A stretch of DNA of 64,000 bases from Kingdonia uniflora (lineage: Eukaryota > Streptophyta > Magnoliopsida > Ranunculales > Circaeasteraceae), in NCBI GenBank assembly GCA_014058105.1, contig JACGCM010000004.1, positions 1,736,001-1,800,000 of the forward strand, in the 5' to 3' direction. Shown here piece by piece: positions 23,565 through 35,189 of the stretch. The notes beneath the pieces were generated by a model that was not told the DNA's origin, ran no database searches, and saw nothing but the letters and a program-made list of their open reading frames with translations. Each line of letters starts with the position of its first letter. Position 1 is the first letter of the stretch. The position numbers and the translations under genes are program-made.

Positions 23565-24480
23565 ACATTGTAATAGATAAAAACTAGTATGACCATTGCC
23601 TTATCTTGTGTCTGGTAGGGTCTTTGATATAAAGCAAATTTTTTACATTCGTTTTAATCGCAGAAATAGGTTGAGTTAAACCAAGTTGAAACTTGATTTG
23701 AACTATAGAAATGTCACATGCATATTGAAAGAGATTAAAGCTAGTATGACCTTTGCCTTATCTTATGCCTGGCTGAGACTTTGATGTGAACCAAGTTTTT
23801 ACACTTTCCACAATCACAGATATAGAAAGATTCTGCTGATCCTAGTGTTATCCTTGATCCAGCCTACTGAAATGATCCAAACAAGTTGTAAAAGATAAAG
23901 ACTAGCATTACCTTTGCTTTATCTCTTGTTTGGTTGAGCCTTTGATGTGAACCAAGTTTTTACACTTGCCACAATCGCAGAGATAGAAAGATTCAGCTGA
24001 ACCAAGTGTTATCCTAGATCCAGTCTACTAAAATGATCCAAACAAGTTGTAAAAGATAAAGACTAGTATTACCTTTGCCTTATCTCTTGTTTGGCTGAGT
24101 CTTTGATGTGAACCAAGTTTTTACACTTGTCACAATCGTAGAGATTGGAAGATTCAGCTGAACCAAGTGTTATCCTTGATCCAGCCTATTGAAATGATCC
24201 AAACAAGTTGTAAAAGATAAAGACTAGTATTACCTTTGCCTTATCTCTCGTTTGGATGAGTCTTTGATGTAAACCAAGTTTTTATACTTGCCACAATCAC
24301 AGAGATGGAAAGATTCAGCTGAACCAAGTGTTATCCTTGATCCAGCCTACTGAAATGATCTAAACAAGTTGTAAAAGATAAATACTAGTACTACCTTTCC
24401 CTTATCTTTTGTTTGGCTGAGTTTTTGATGTTAACCAAGTTTTTACACTTGCCACAATCGCAGAGATGTAATAACAAAAG
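23565..24480. repeat. 161-bp tandem repeat array, about six units
   Basis: The word ctagtat(t/g)acc...ccttatct starts at 23584, 23741, 23902, 24063, 24224 and 24385. The spacing is 157 once and then exactly 161 four times. Each unit also holds accaagtttttacacttgcc and aagttgtaaaagataaa. The array lies just after the integrase, in the 3' untranslated part of the element. Tandem repeats in this place are known for Tat/Ogre-type elements and can seed genomic satellites. Confidence 0.95.
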
Positions 24481-24729
24481 CCAATCAAGTGATATCCTTG
24501 ATTGAACTTGGAAAAGATTGATTGTAAGCAAGTATAATCTATGCTTGAATCTGTAAAATGTGGACGAATGTTCATGAAGAGAATGACATTGTTTAAAAAA
24601 AACTTTCATTGATAAGTTTAGAATTTACATTGGATGGAGATGAGAATCTCACTTTTGGAATTAAAAAATAAAAAGCTCGCAATGGAAATTGAGTAGTAAG
24701 ATGCCTAACGATAGTACTATTTCAGTCGT

Positions 24730-25760
24730 CTAGTGTTTCAAAGGATTTAAAATGGAGATTCCCTCTTTTGTCATGAGATTGTATGATCCCAGGCTTGAGA
24801 GACCTATGATAATGAATGGACCCTCCCAATTGTCGGCTAATTTTCCAGCGTGAGGCTCTTTGCGATGTTGAAGAGTTTCTCTGAGGACGAGATCTCTGAT
24901 TTGGAAAGTACAGCTTCTGACTCGGCTATTGTATGACCTGGCAAGCATATGATGATATCGACCTAGGTTAACGATGGCGCGTTCCCTGGTCTCATCTATC
25001 GTATTGAGATTGCAAGCCAATTCGAACTCATTTTCCTCATCAGTTAGCTCATGAACACGAACTGGGTGGTGATATTCAGAAGGAATTACTGCCTCAGTGC
25101 CATAAGCAAGGAGGAACGGGGTACACCTAGTAGATTGTCGGGGAGTGGTTCGATACGCCTACAGGACCTGAAGTAGTTCGTGAACCCAATTTCCTTTTTT
25201 CTGTGAGTGAAGCCATTTTTTGAGTCCATCCATGATAGTTTTGTTGGTGATTTCAGCTTGGCCGTTGCCTTGAGGGTAGTATGGATTTGATGGTGAAGGG
25301 ATGATATTGTGGTAATTTATGAAGGTTACGACCTTATCTCCCACAAATTGGGGCCCGTTATCGATACGAATTAGGTGGGGGAACCCGAATCGAGTGATTA
25401 TGTGGTTCCAGATAAAAGAGATGACCTCTTCTTCCCAGGTTTGGCATAGTAGAATTGGTTATGCCCATTTTAAAAACTAATCGGTAGTTATGAGTAGGTG
25501 ACGGCGATTACTTGTAGAGTTAGGGAATTCGCCGAGGAGGTCTAGTGCCCATCTTTTAAATGACCAGAAAACCTTACTTACATAGAGTTCGAGCGCAGGG
25601 GCGCGCATCATATTTTTATGTCTCTGGCAGGTGTCATACCTGTGGGAATACTCTTCTGCTTGCTTGCGCATGCCGGACTAGAATACTCCTTGACTTATAG
25701 CTTGGTTCGCCGGTGATCTACCTACGGCGTGGGAGCCACAAGTTCATTCGTGTAATTTGC
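24730..25760 (-). pseudogene. Tat integrase
   Basis: The zinc domain keeps YDTCQRH near 25620; the family has RCDxCQ, so one zinc Cys is now Tyr. The core has WALDLLGEFP (first Asp), IRIDNGPQF (second Asp) and YPQGNGQAEITN (Glu). The C-terminal part reads AYRTTPRQST, GTEAVIPSE and NWEGPF, ending at 24730. Stops occur at Trp and Gln positions (for example after LLQVL). The enzyme would insert the cDNA; all three catalytic acids are still visible but the frame is not open. Confidence 0.88.
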
Positions 25761-25872
25761 GGAGCACTTTTTCTGCTTCTGACTTCGAGAGGCACTTGAG
25801 ATAAGGCCCTGTTACGAATAGGCGGTAAAGTATACCGTTTTGAGTGATGTAATGTTTTGAGTTGTTGATTGG

Positions 25873-26455
25873 CTATCGACGTTCTTTTGGATCTGCTGGG
25901 AGTGGCCCTTTGCACTTGTTGTCGACACCGAGGTAGGCTAAGAAAGGCTTTCGCAAATTGTCGTTTCCCCCTTTATCGCCCCCAGTGTTGATCATGCATG
26001 CAGATATGCGATCAATGCTGGGGGTTGAAATGATTTCGATGTGGAGATATCGAGCTTCTGTCCTCAAGACCCCGACTAGATATGCCAAGGAATCGGCGTG
26101 CCTATTTTCACCTCGAGGAAGATATTCGAGAGTTGCTTTCGCGAACTTACTCATCCTATCTACAACGAGAGCTGTGTATTCGATCATCTTCCCGTTCTTC
26201 TTGTATTGCTCAGAATAATGATGAACGATGAGTAATGAATTAGTGTAAACTGAGAGTTCGGGGACATCGAGCTCAAGTGTGAGGTTGAGTCCATGAATAA
26301 GAGCTTCATACTCGGTGACATTATATGAGGCCCTTAAATCCAAGCGGATTGATTTCTTAATTTTTTCATTTGATGGGATAATCAAAACGATCCCGATTCC
26401 TGACCGTGCGGGTCCTGCTGTTCCATCTGTGAGAAGCCTCTACCCTGACGTAGTG
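25873..26455 (-). pseudogene. Tat second RNase H domain
   Basis: It reads LTDGTAGPARSGIGIVL near 26400 (first Asp), then NVTEYEALIHGL (Glu), VYTNSLLIVHHY (the family has YSDSQL, so the usual Asp is Asn), and RGENRHADSLA (last Asp). It lies between the RT-linked RNase H and integrase. A second RNase H here characterises the Tat lineage. Confidence 0.85.
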
Positions 26456-26607
26456 ACCCAATCAGCTCATTCATCGAATGGCTTGGGAGTTAGATTCTCT
26501 GGGGTACTTTCGGTAAGGTTCTGGTCGTGCTCCTCCCACTCGGGATCTTCTACTGGAAAATCCATGAGAAAATTATAAATGGCCTGACCTTTTTTGGAAT
26601 GACGCTG

Positions 26608-27012
26608 TTAAAACTTGATATCATGTTCGCCCAAACTGAGTGACCATTGTTGCACTCTTCGTGACTTCTCATTTTTGGAAAAAACTTTCTGAAGTGGGTA
26701 GTTCGTTATCACTTTGACGGAATGTTCTTGGAAGTAGTGCTTGAGTTTCTGCGAAGTGTAAATAAGGGTGAGAAGAAGTTTATCAATTTTTGAGTACCTT
26801 GTTTCTGTTGGTGTAAGTGCTTTGCTTATGAAGAAGACTGGTTTCTCGATTTTCCCTTCTAGGCGAATGAAAATTGAGCTGAGAGAAGTATCTGTGATTG
26901 CTAGACTGATTATCCGTTCCTCATTACCTACTGAGATGCTCATTATGGGAGACCTCCCCAAATAGATTTTGAGATCCTTAAAAGCAATTTTGCGTGTCCA
27001 TGTGACTTCCAC
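26608..27012 (-). pseudogene. Tat RT-linked RNase H
   Basis: The 134-residue frame holds ISLAITDTSLSSIFIR, KPVFFISKALTPTETRYSKIDKLLL, LKHYFQEHSVKVITNYPLQKV and WSLSLGEHDIKF, the normal gypsy RNase H order. In the family the first block reads LYLAVS and the third TDxPL; here that Asp is Asn. Confidence 0.88.
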
Positions 27013-27239
27013 AGTTGGCTAAACCTTTCCTCATTTGGTACATCTGCAGAGTAATAGGAATAGCCAACGGTAGCGGTCTGAAGATTTAGAGACGAAACGG
27101 TTGATCGCGACGATCTTTCCAGCTAGTTTTTGAACGTCTTTTGTTATTTTTGCAGAAGGCATGTCGAGAAGAGCCCAAATTTGATCTGGATTGGCCTCAA
27201 TCCCTTTCTTACTGATGAGGTGGCCTAAAAAGCGGCCAG

Positions 27240-27900
27240 AATATACCCCGAATTAACACTTATCAGGGTTAATAAGCATTTTGTAAGATCGAAGGATGTT
27301 GAATATTGTATTGAGATCTGTGATGTGATTATCTGACTGTATGCTTTTACTCAAGAGATCATCGATGTTGACTTTAACGATTTTTCCCAGGTGTGCTTTG
27401 AACATGGCAGTCATCAATCGTTGATTTGTGTCCCTTGCGTTCTTGAGCCAAAGGGCATGACTTTGTAACAGTAAAGCCACTTTCGGTGATGAACGTTGTC
27501 TTCTCTTGATCTTCTTCCAGAAGTGGGATTTGATTATATCCTGATGCAGCATCCATCATAGATAGGAGATCATGGCTTACAGTAGAATCGAGGATCTGAT
27601 GAATATTGGGAAGAAGGAAACTGTCATTTGGAGTATGTTTGTTTAGATCTGTGAAATCTACGCAAGCGCAAACCTTTTCGTTCTTTTTTGGGACAACGAT
27701 AATGTTGGATATCCATTCCGGATACTTGGCTTCTCGAATGAATCCCACTTTGATCAATTTCTCGATTTCGGTGTTAACTTCATCTCGAAGATGGGGTAAA
27801 ATTCGTTTCTATTTTTGTTTGACCGCTGGGGCATTGACGTTGATGGCTTACTTGTGGCAAGCCATAGCTGGATCGACTCTGGGAATTTCTTCGAAAGACC
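27240..27900 (-). pseudogene. Tat reverse transcriptase
   Basis: It begins VGFIREAKYPEWISN with VVPKKNEKVCACVDFTDLN, then FLLPNIHQILDSTVSHDLLSMMDAASGYNQI, a frame change near 27470, AMFKAHLGKIVKVNIDDLLSKS with the catalytic Asp pair (about 27365), and MLINPDKC. Deletions remove part of the palm between the two frames. Confidence 0.9.
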
Positions 27901-28099
27901 ATCGAAAAACATTTCGATTGAGTTGCAAGAACTAGATGAGAGCATCTTTTTCATGCTGAACCAGCTTGATTCCGATGAACGTGCTTCTGCTAGGTCCATC
28001 AATGTTAACATATTCTGTGGGCACCTCTGTAGGTGATTGGTCGTTGAGATGATCAATTTTCTGCAATTTCTATGCGGCCAATCTGTCTGAAGTATCTAG

Positions 28100-28480
28100 G
28101 ATGGCAGAGACAGTATTTTCACAAGCTCAAGAAAGTTTCTGACTACCTCTGATCTCATAAATACCATTGTCGTGTTTGAACCGGAGTGCTTGATGATAGG
28201 TGGAAGTGATTGCTTCCATATTGTGTATCCAGTAGCGGCCCATGATCCCAAGATAGTTATGCTTGGCATTGATAACGTAGAAAACGACATCGATAGTGGC
28301 TGGTCCTGCGGTAATAGGTAAGATAATCTTGCCTACTCGTTCCTCCCTGGAGCCATTGAACCTACTGATATCTGTGTCGCTCTGAATGACTTAGTAGGCC
28401 AATCCCATCTGGCCGATCGTACTCTGAAAAATAATATCAATACCGCTTCCAACATCGATCATCATAGTGTGCATGAAAAA
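28100..28480 (-). pseudogene. Tat protease
   Basis: The minus strand reads MIDVGSGIDIIF near 28460, corresponding to the retropepsin DSGSSADILF of this lineage with the active-site Asp kept. FYVINAKHNYLGIMGRYWIH and ITSTYHQALRF follow (28280-28170). Stops interrupt the frame. Confidence 0.75.
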
Positions 28481-29099
28481 ACTGTTTCATTTTATGTATT
28501 ATGACTAACGTATCATGACGTAGATATTTGATATGGCTAGTATCGCAATCCTCGAAAGGTATTCTGAGTCGGCGATTGCCGACTCAGAATACCTCCGGCT
28601 CTTTGATCGGTTGGAATTGTTGATTTGGTTAATTTCGATCATGTTGCTGAGGTCCACGTAGTAGAGATGCTTCTCCTCAGCTCTGTTGTTGACCTGAACA
28701 ACTTTGAGTTATTTCTTATCGTTTCCATCTTTGCATGACCTCAGGTCAACAATGTATTCAAGCATCCGTCCTTCCTTGAAAATGTGCTCTAGTATCCACT
28801 GTAGAGCACAAAAATTGTCAGTAGAATGATAATTTACCTTATGGTGTAGGCAAAATGGTCGATTCTTGTTGGGCTCCAGTGGTTTAGAGATGCGATAGAG
28901 CGTGTCTTTCAACAGCAGTGGAAAGATTATAGAGATTCGGACGTTCATCTTTGGGAGGACGGGTTTGTTTTGCGGACCTCTTCTCCGAAGGCACTAGTGT
29001 TTTCCTTGGTGCGTTTCTGATCTCCCTGTTCCTCTTTGGGCTCGTTGGTTCATTCTGCATGTGGGACTTTGGTGGAAAGGACAGACTTGGTAGACTTCT

Positions 29100-30300
29100 T
29101 TCACTCAGACATCATCCTCTCCAAGTCGACGTAACCGTTGACTTTGGTGATCATCTTCTCTCGCGTCGTGGGCTTATTAAGGAAGATGTATTCTTTTGCT
29201 TTGCAATTGAGCCAGAAAGCATTGGTAAAGGCAGTTACAACTATTTTTTGGTCGAGGTTATCCACCTTTCTCGTAAGCTCTAGGAATTTCTTTAAAAAAT
29301 CCTCAATCTTTTCTCCATGTGACTGCTTAAGACTGATAAGAGAATACAAGTTCTCATCTTTGTCTCTGTTGTGAGCATTTGTTTTGATGAACTGCTTCTG
29401 CAGTTGATCAAATGTGTAAATAGATTCCTCAGGAAGAGAGTGGATCCGTTGAAGTGGCTACTTCTGTAAACTTGTTGCAAACAGTCGGCAGATAATGTGG
29501 TTGAGATTGGAGTACAACCCCATTAAATCGCGGTATTGCTGAATATGCTCCTTCGGGTCTGTACCTTTGTATTTGTGAATTTGGGGAGTATGGAAACCTT
29601 TCGGTATTTCCATATCGAATAGTTCTTTGATAATCAGACTTTCTAATAACTTTGTGGTATCACTGATTGTACCCAAAACTTGTGCCTCAATCAGCTCCTT
29701 AATTTGTTGATCCATATGCTCTTTTGTGACGTAATGACGTGTTAGGTGAATCACTGGACGTGCTGGCAGGGGATGATGAGTTCTCGTACCTTCACTCAAG
29801 CGATCTCGTACTGGAACTTGATGGAGAGGTCGCTAGTCTTCCTCCTGACAGATGGAAAGAGAGTAACCTCGGTTGGGTTCTGATTGAACTTCTCCCCCTA
29901 AATGGATGGAGGGCTGGAGTCCATGTGGTAGATTTCTGGAAATGGCTTTACTAGTGGCTCCCCGAGGTCCCAACCTTTCCCTTGCTAAAATGCGGGAAGT
30001 CTATGGAAGTTGATCGCGACCCTTGGTAGGAGGAACCTGCTGAGTATTTTACAGAGCCTCGAGTGCAGTTTTCATCGTCGTCATCTAATCTTTATATCGC
30101 TTGAGTGCTGTCAAACGCTTGTCGTTCTGTATCGAGCTCTTTCTCTCGGAGCTCGCGTTCATTTGTCAGTTGAAGTTCGAGTTCGGCATGTTTTTCTGCC
30201 TCTGCATGGAGATTCGCCCGTAACTTGGTGAGTTGTCCCGGAGCCACAGAAATTTCGAGCTGAGTTCCTGCGGCCTATCGTCTGGAGGAAACCATAATTG
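29100..30300 (-). pseudogene. Tat gag
   Basis: The first part (30300-30100) has a coiled-coil-like Glu/Leu-rich stretch after the PBS. The capsid region reads FHTPQIHKYKGTDPKEHIQQYRDLM (29590-29510), then CRLFATSLQK, LPEESIYTFDQLQKQF, SLISLKQSHGEKIEDFLKKF and DQKIVVTAFTNAF. This is the plant retrotransposon gag domain of Tat elements. The piece between gag and protease (28480-29100) is badly decayed. Confidence 0.85.
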
Positions 30301-30349
30301 AAAATTGTAATGAAAGACTGCCTTAGGGTATCGTAGAAATGTAATATTT

Positions 30350-30365
30350 CCCACAGACGGTGCCA
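30350..30365 (-). other. Tat element primer-binding site
   Basis: On the minus strand, two bases after the 5' LTR, the sequence reads TGGCACCGTCTGTGGG. It differs by one base from TGGCGCCGTCTGTGGG, the site I know from Tat-lineage elements. Confidence 0.85.
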
Positions 30366-30367
30366 AA

Positions 30368-30944
30368 TGTAATGGCAAGATTCCTTAACTCGATATGATT
30401 AGGAATTAGCCATCACACCAATGAACCTAAAATAATACTCTAATATAAGGCAAGAATTGAAGACAGGTGTTTTTAGCGTGGAAAACCTCTGAACAGGTAA
30501 AAAACCACGACCTCGTATGATTTTTTTTTGTAAAAGTATCTTTATTGCTTGGAGTTGATATATTTATTTTAAGTAATCTCTAGAATATAGAAATGTTTTT
30601 TTTCTCGCAAATAAGAAGTTTGAGTAATTTTTCTAGTCCCTGTTTCTTCTGAAACTTTTCCTTTTTTAGGCTTCTCCACAACTCTTCATCATGCTAGAAC
30701 ACGTTTTCCGAATAATGTCGTTAGTGGTGGTTGACTGAATAACTGACAAGTTCGTGGGAGACATGTGTCTTTGACTGAATAATATTTTCCGGGTTTAGCT
30801 CGACCCACGTTCTTGAGTAGTCCGCGGGGCTGGCTGGAATCTTTGACTGGAGTGTTAAGTACCAAAATTTTGTGAGCCTAAGATGAAGGTAAATCGAACT
30901 GCGTGAGCTCGATTACGAGTGAGGTCGATGGATAAGTCCCTACA
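30368..30944 (-). repeat. Tat element 5' LTR (right copy)
   Basis: 577 bp, homologous throughout to 16487-17064. It is flanked on the right by the second CTTAC (30945-30949). Confidence 0.95.
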
Positions 30945-30949
30945 CTTAC

Positions 30950-31290
30950 GAACACGGAGTACGCACTCTGGGTCTTGCTAATATTGATCCAACTACACGT
31001 GTCTCTGAATACTTCAGAAATAATACATACAAGGCTATTTATGAACCTATATGGATTCCTATAAGAGGAATTGAGCAGTAGAAAATTTTAAAAACTGATC
31101 CAGGTGTTCGTGCTTCTATTCCAACAGTTTGAGCCGGTCGTCCTAGCATGCAAAGGAAGAAAAGGGAAAAAATGCTTGGCCTTGTTACTAAACTAAGATT
31201 TTGAGTAGGTTTCGAAAAATTGACACAATCGTTATTCTTGTAAGCTTCTGCCAATCTAATCCGACGACAATACACATCCGGCAATAACAC
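30950..31290 (+). pseudogene. MULE-1 transposase, last exon after the Tat insertion
   Basis: Without the Tat element and one CTTAC copy, the frame runs unbroken from the SWIM finger before 16486 into EHGVRTLGLANIDPTTRVSEYF here. IYEPIWIPIRGIEQ follows, a stop at a Trp position, then VRASIPTV, a second stop and AGRPSMQRKKREK. This is the normal C-terminus of the MULE family. A degenerate CCHC-like SFCQSNPTTIH lies near 31230. The SWIM His is kept, while Cys positions before and after the insertion site have become Tyr. Confidence 0.85.
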
Positions 31291-32000
31291 CATCTTTTAC
31301 GATGAGCACTGAGCCACCTGTCATCCCAGATGATGATGTTGCAATCAGTTTACACTGATGATTTTGGGTACTCTGTATCATTTGTTTGTATGATCTTTAT
31401 CGTCAGTGTTGTAAAAATTCATTATTTGTCTAAATGTAACTATCACTTTTTAAAAAAGAATTTCTCATTTGTCTCTTTCCATTGTATAATTATTTAGCAC
31501 CGAACTATCATTTGTGCACATTAAATTTCTCATTTGTTTGTTTGTATGATATCATTGTTTGCTTATGAAGTGTCATTTATGGACGAATACTTTCTCATTG
31601 GCTTGTTTCCATGATATCATTGTTTGCCTCTGAAGTGTCATTTGTGCACGAAGACTTTTTTATTTATTTATTTCCATGATATCATTGTTTTCTTCGGAAC
31701 TCTCATTTGTTCTCAAAGAATTTCACATTTGTTGGTTTCTATTATATCATTGCGCGCCAAGAATTTTTATTGTCTGTTGAATTTTTATCTTTAGTTTTGT
31801 TAAGTTCATCATTAAACTTGTCTCCCTCTATATCATCATTATTTTCTTACAGAACTGTGATTGTTTTGTTTGCCACATATCAAACAGAAACCACTACTTA
31901 TTAGTATAAAACAAATGAAATAACACCAAACAAAATATATTTTCATTCATACAAAGTCAAAGTACTGGTTATCACAAAAAATGAACAAACGAAACATCAA
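31291..32000. repeat. TCATTTGT-rich non-coding DNA
   Basis: TCATTTGT and one-base variants recur every 30-60 bp, interleaved with atgatatcattgtt words. They lie in the same orientation as in the transposase introns. The plus-strand frame 31707-31904 is a by-product. No gene is recognised. Confidence 0.7.
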
Positions 32001-32019
32001 AATAATAAAGTTCACAACT

Positions 32020-32445
32020 TCTGATCACGTTCCGCGCATTCCAGATCGCGCTCCAAATCCTGGATCATCTGCTCGAGTTAGCTAATCTTAGATCTGACTC
32101 TTCCCACAATTTCTTGTGCTCATCCCAGTCTAACTTTATTGCACAGAGCTGATCTTCCAAGAAGCGCATATGGAACTTGAACTCTTTAAAATGTTAATTT
32201 CTCTTTGCTATAACTTGATACATTTCATCCCGGATTACATTGAACGCTCCTAATTTCTTCCTGAAGTCTTCGCAATGCCCTTTCAACATTTGTGCCTTCT
32301 CAACGAAGATATCCTTCTCCATTAGACATAGTCTATTCAATTTGTAGAGACGTTGGTCACGTTGATCTTCCTGCATCCCTACCGACTCAAACCAATAGTA
32401 TGGAGTGTTCGAAGAGATATGGCTAACATGAGTGAAGTACGACAT
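32020..32445 (-). pseudogene. MULE-1 cargo gene A: small coiled-coil protein
   Basis: ATG is at 32445. The first 82 codons are open and read YYWFESVGMQEDQRDQRLYKLNRLCLMEKD, then a charged helical stretch to a stop at 32194. Similarity to copy B continues past the stop to about 32020 (LEDQLCAIKLDWDEHKKLWEE, then a Ser-Arg end). It is short, charged and probably coiled coil, with no family recognised. Copy B about 960 bp away is its paralogue. It lies between transposase and satellite, on the opposite strand to the transposase. Confidence 0.6.
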
Positions 32446-32999
32446 TTTTCTTCAGAAGTTGAAAAGAGTTTAAGTTTTAGGGTTGAAGAGTTAAAGAGTT
32501 GAGAATAGTTTATTTGGGATTAGGGCTTTTATAAGGGAAGTATTGGGAAGGGACGAGTGTCAGGGATTACCCGATGTTAAAGGTAAAAGTTATTATTACT
32601 TCAGTTCGGCCCCGTCGTTTCTTGTTATATACATAAATAATATGAGTATTTAAATTGAGTTGTCTAATCAATTATCATTACTTGTTACATCGATTTGTTA
32701 TATGTTGAAGATAAATTCGCATTTTTTTTATGCTATATATCATTATCTCTTTCCTGAACTATTATTGTTTAATGATAATTTATCATTTGTCTGTTGAAAT
32801 GTTATCATTGTTCATGGAGTCTTTATCATTGGTTTGCTTCCCTTATATTGTTTATTTCTGATGGAATTTCCCTTATATCACTATTTGAAAGCGAAAAGCC
32901 GAAACAAAATAAAACAAATGTTCATACAAGGGAAACAATAATAACAACAATAACAATAACTAAAAACAACACAAATATTTATAACTCCTCACTTGAGGA

Positions 33000-33406
33000 A
33001 TTCTGATCACGTTTCATAGCCATGATCTTCTGCTCGAGATAGTCAATTTTATAGGCCGACACCTCCAACAGTTTCTTATGCTCATTCCGGTCCAACTTTA
33101 GAGCGCAGAGCTGATCTTCTAAGAAGCGGATATGAAACTTGAACCCTTCAGAACGTTTTTTTTTATAATTTTATCTAGTTCTTCATCCATTTTATCGAGC
33201 TCTCCTAATTTCTCCTTGAACTCTTTGTAATGCTCTTTCAGCAGTTGCGCATTCTCGCCGATGGCATTCTTCTCCATTAGAAAAATTCTATTCAACGTGA
33301 AGAGAAGTTCGTTAGCCTGATCTTCCTCAATCCCTACTGCCTCAAACCAATCTTGAGGGATACTGAAAGAGGCACGGCAAAATCGAGTGGAGTGGGAATG
33401 TGATAT
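33000..33406 (-). pseudogene. MULE-1 cargo gene B: paralogue of gene A, start codon lost
   Basis: It aligns with gene A along its length: QDWFEAVGIEEDQANELLFTLNRIFLMEKN, then HYKEFKEKLGELDKMDEELDKIIKK, and a shared tail with QLCAL-type and SSRRSW-like ends. The codon that is ATG in gene A is ATA here (33406-33404), and a frame change lies in the tail. The two copies plus flanks form a duplication of period about 960 bp. Confidence 0.6.
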
Positions 33407-33783
33407 TTTTTGAGAAGTTTTAAAAAGTTGAGGGTTAGAGCTTTAGTTTAGGGTTTTTTATACTTGGGAGAATTATGACTTTGAATTACGCGTGGCAGGG
33501 TTTAGGCCTTAGTGTTTAGAGTGGTAAAAACCACATGGATGTTTTAGTTAGATAACTTGCTGTAAACGTAATCAAAGTTGACTTTAAGAATAACTTGTCA
33601 TATTGTCTATAAAGGCAAGAGTCTGTCAGCTTTAAAGCAGGGGCTATGGCATTTGTTGTGACCAAGGGTATCATCTTAATGTGTTAATTTTTATTTCTTT
33701 ATAAATAGCTTATCATAAGCTTATACTACATAACCTGTACACTTGCTTCTAGTTCTCAAGCATTACATACTTCCCTACCAACG

Positions 33784-34221
33784 ATGCATTCCCTTATTTG
33801 CTGGTGCGGTGAAAATTGTGATATTTGTCTCTTACGCTCAAGCCTCAACCCTAACTGCTGGTTCTGTCAATGCGCTCACAAAATTGGTGGGTATGGTTTA
33901 TGGGCATGGGTAGATGTGGTAAAATGGTACAATTGTGGTCTTATTTGCAGAGTCTCTAAACCTCCTGATAGGTGATTCTACCATTGCCCACAATACCATT
34001 CTCAGTTAAAAACTTGGTTTCGAGAATCCTCTACGCCCGATGATTCTAAAAGGCCACAATCGTCAATGGTAGAAAGCATCACAAATTCTGGCCAAGGGAG
34101 CAATCAAATCCTCAACACTATTACATCTGAAACTTACGCTCAACTAAGGATCTCGGAGGTCAGAACAGAGATGCTGCAAGATTTTTTGTCCAAGTTAAAA
34201 TCTCTTGATCTTAACAAGTAG
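33784..34221 (+). pseudogene. MULE-1 cargo gene: GRF-type zinc-finger protein (one nonsense codon)
   Basis: A 146-codon frame from ATG 33784 to TAG 34221 is open except for TGA at 33973. The first GRF-like finger reads CWCGENCDICLLRSSLNPNCWF...CAH...LWAWVD, with the fourth Cys replaced. A second, partial one follows (NCGLICRVSKPPDR, TGA, FYHCP), where TGA stands at an Arg position of the GRF consensus. A short acidic helix ends the protein. GRF fingers bind single-stranded nucleic acid in topoisomerase 3, NEIL3 and APE2. The role here is unknown, but the second MULE also carries GRF fingers. Confidence 0.68.
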
Positions 34222-35189
34222 AGAAATATGTAGGAGTGAAGTGTAATATTCTTTATCTTTAGTGACGTTATTTTCTAGCATTAGAATGTTAAACTCTTTG
34301 GGATCAAATGCTAAATCATATATTACAAATGGCAACATTTTAATAATAGCATGTAATTTATGGATTGTAAATGACAAACACCTTAAAACAAATGACAAAT
34401 AGATAATTGTTGGATGACATATATTTCATTAAATAAAAAATACATTTCTAATGTTCCTTCATTTCTAATGGGTTTGGCCCACATTAAATATTACTATGTT
34501 TGAATTCATTCTAACATTGGGATTTGGAACTCGACATTAAATACTGATGTGGTTTGTAGTACTATGGTATAAATACTGACGTAGTTTATTCGGCATATAC
34601 TTCTTTATTTCTTATTTAATCTTATACAACTATTGTGTATCTGCTCTGCGAAGAAGATTGTGACCACCAGCCATAATGCAAGAGTTGTGGCTTTGATACT
34701 TTGGGACCCAGTCCCTTGAACTTTATACTCCCATTCTAGTGCATCCTACCTTCCATGGGATGACATATGAATAGGTGGAAGAGGCGGATCACGATTATTA
34801 TCAAATGTTCTGCTTTCACTATATGGTGACGTCAGAGCAGGGGAGGAGAATTGGTCTGCGTCTTCTGGCAAAGGATGCTGCTACAGCGGCGGATAAAGTG
34901 GCTGGTTTACATCCGATGATGTCTTTTCATTACCCTGAATAGGATCAGAGGAAGAGATGGTGGTGGTGGTAGGGGTTATGGAGGAGGAGACGGTGGTAGT
35001 GGTAGGGGAGACCGACTACCACCACCACCACCACCACCTCCGAGTGCATAAACTGATGTAAATTGATGTGATTTAAATTATGATCTATAACAATATTCGA
35101 GCTAATGAAAGTTTTTTTTGTGCCCAATGAATATTATAATTTTAAAGTAAAGAAATCTAATCTTAGCATGCTTAAGATAAGATGATGTC
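34222..35189. other. Mixed remnants: Gly/Arg-rich and poly-Pro coding scrap, else AT-rich
   Basis: A broken plus-strand frame from about 34676 reads LYTPILVHPTFHGMTYE and, after stops, MVTSEQGRRIGLRLLAKDAATAADKV. Near 34948-35050 a different frame reads RGRDGGGGRGYGGGDGGSGRGD followed by eight prolines and a stop. This may be the tail of a decayed nuclear protein gene. At 34380-34420 the CATTTGT motif occurs in reverse orientation. Nothing else is recognised. Confidence 0.4.

Larger units (their letters stand above)
16487..30944 (-). mobile_element. Full-length Tat-lineage Ty3/gypsy retrotransposon (14,458 bp)
   Basis: Two LTRs of 578 and 577 bp (16487-17064 and 30368-30944) begin TGTAATGG and end CCCTACA on the plus strand, and are flanked by CTTAC on both sides. 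The element is transcribed on the minus strand. Read from the right end the order is 5' LTR, PBS, gag, protease, RT, RNase H, second RNase H, integrase, 161-bp tandem array, antisense gene, non-coding stretch, polypurine tract, 3' LTR. The second RNase H and the long region after integrase are hallmarks of the Tat (Ogre/Retand-like) lineage. The LTRs differ at very roughly a tenth of positions by eye, so the insertion is not recent. All frames are broken. Confidence 0.93.

Noticed and set aside
23565..24480. Regular repeats that might suggest a CRISPR array
   Set aside because: The 161-bp units are continuous repeats without unique spacers, inside a plant retrotransposon.
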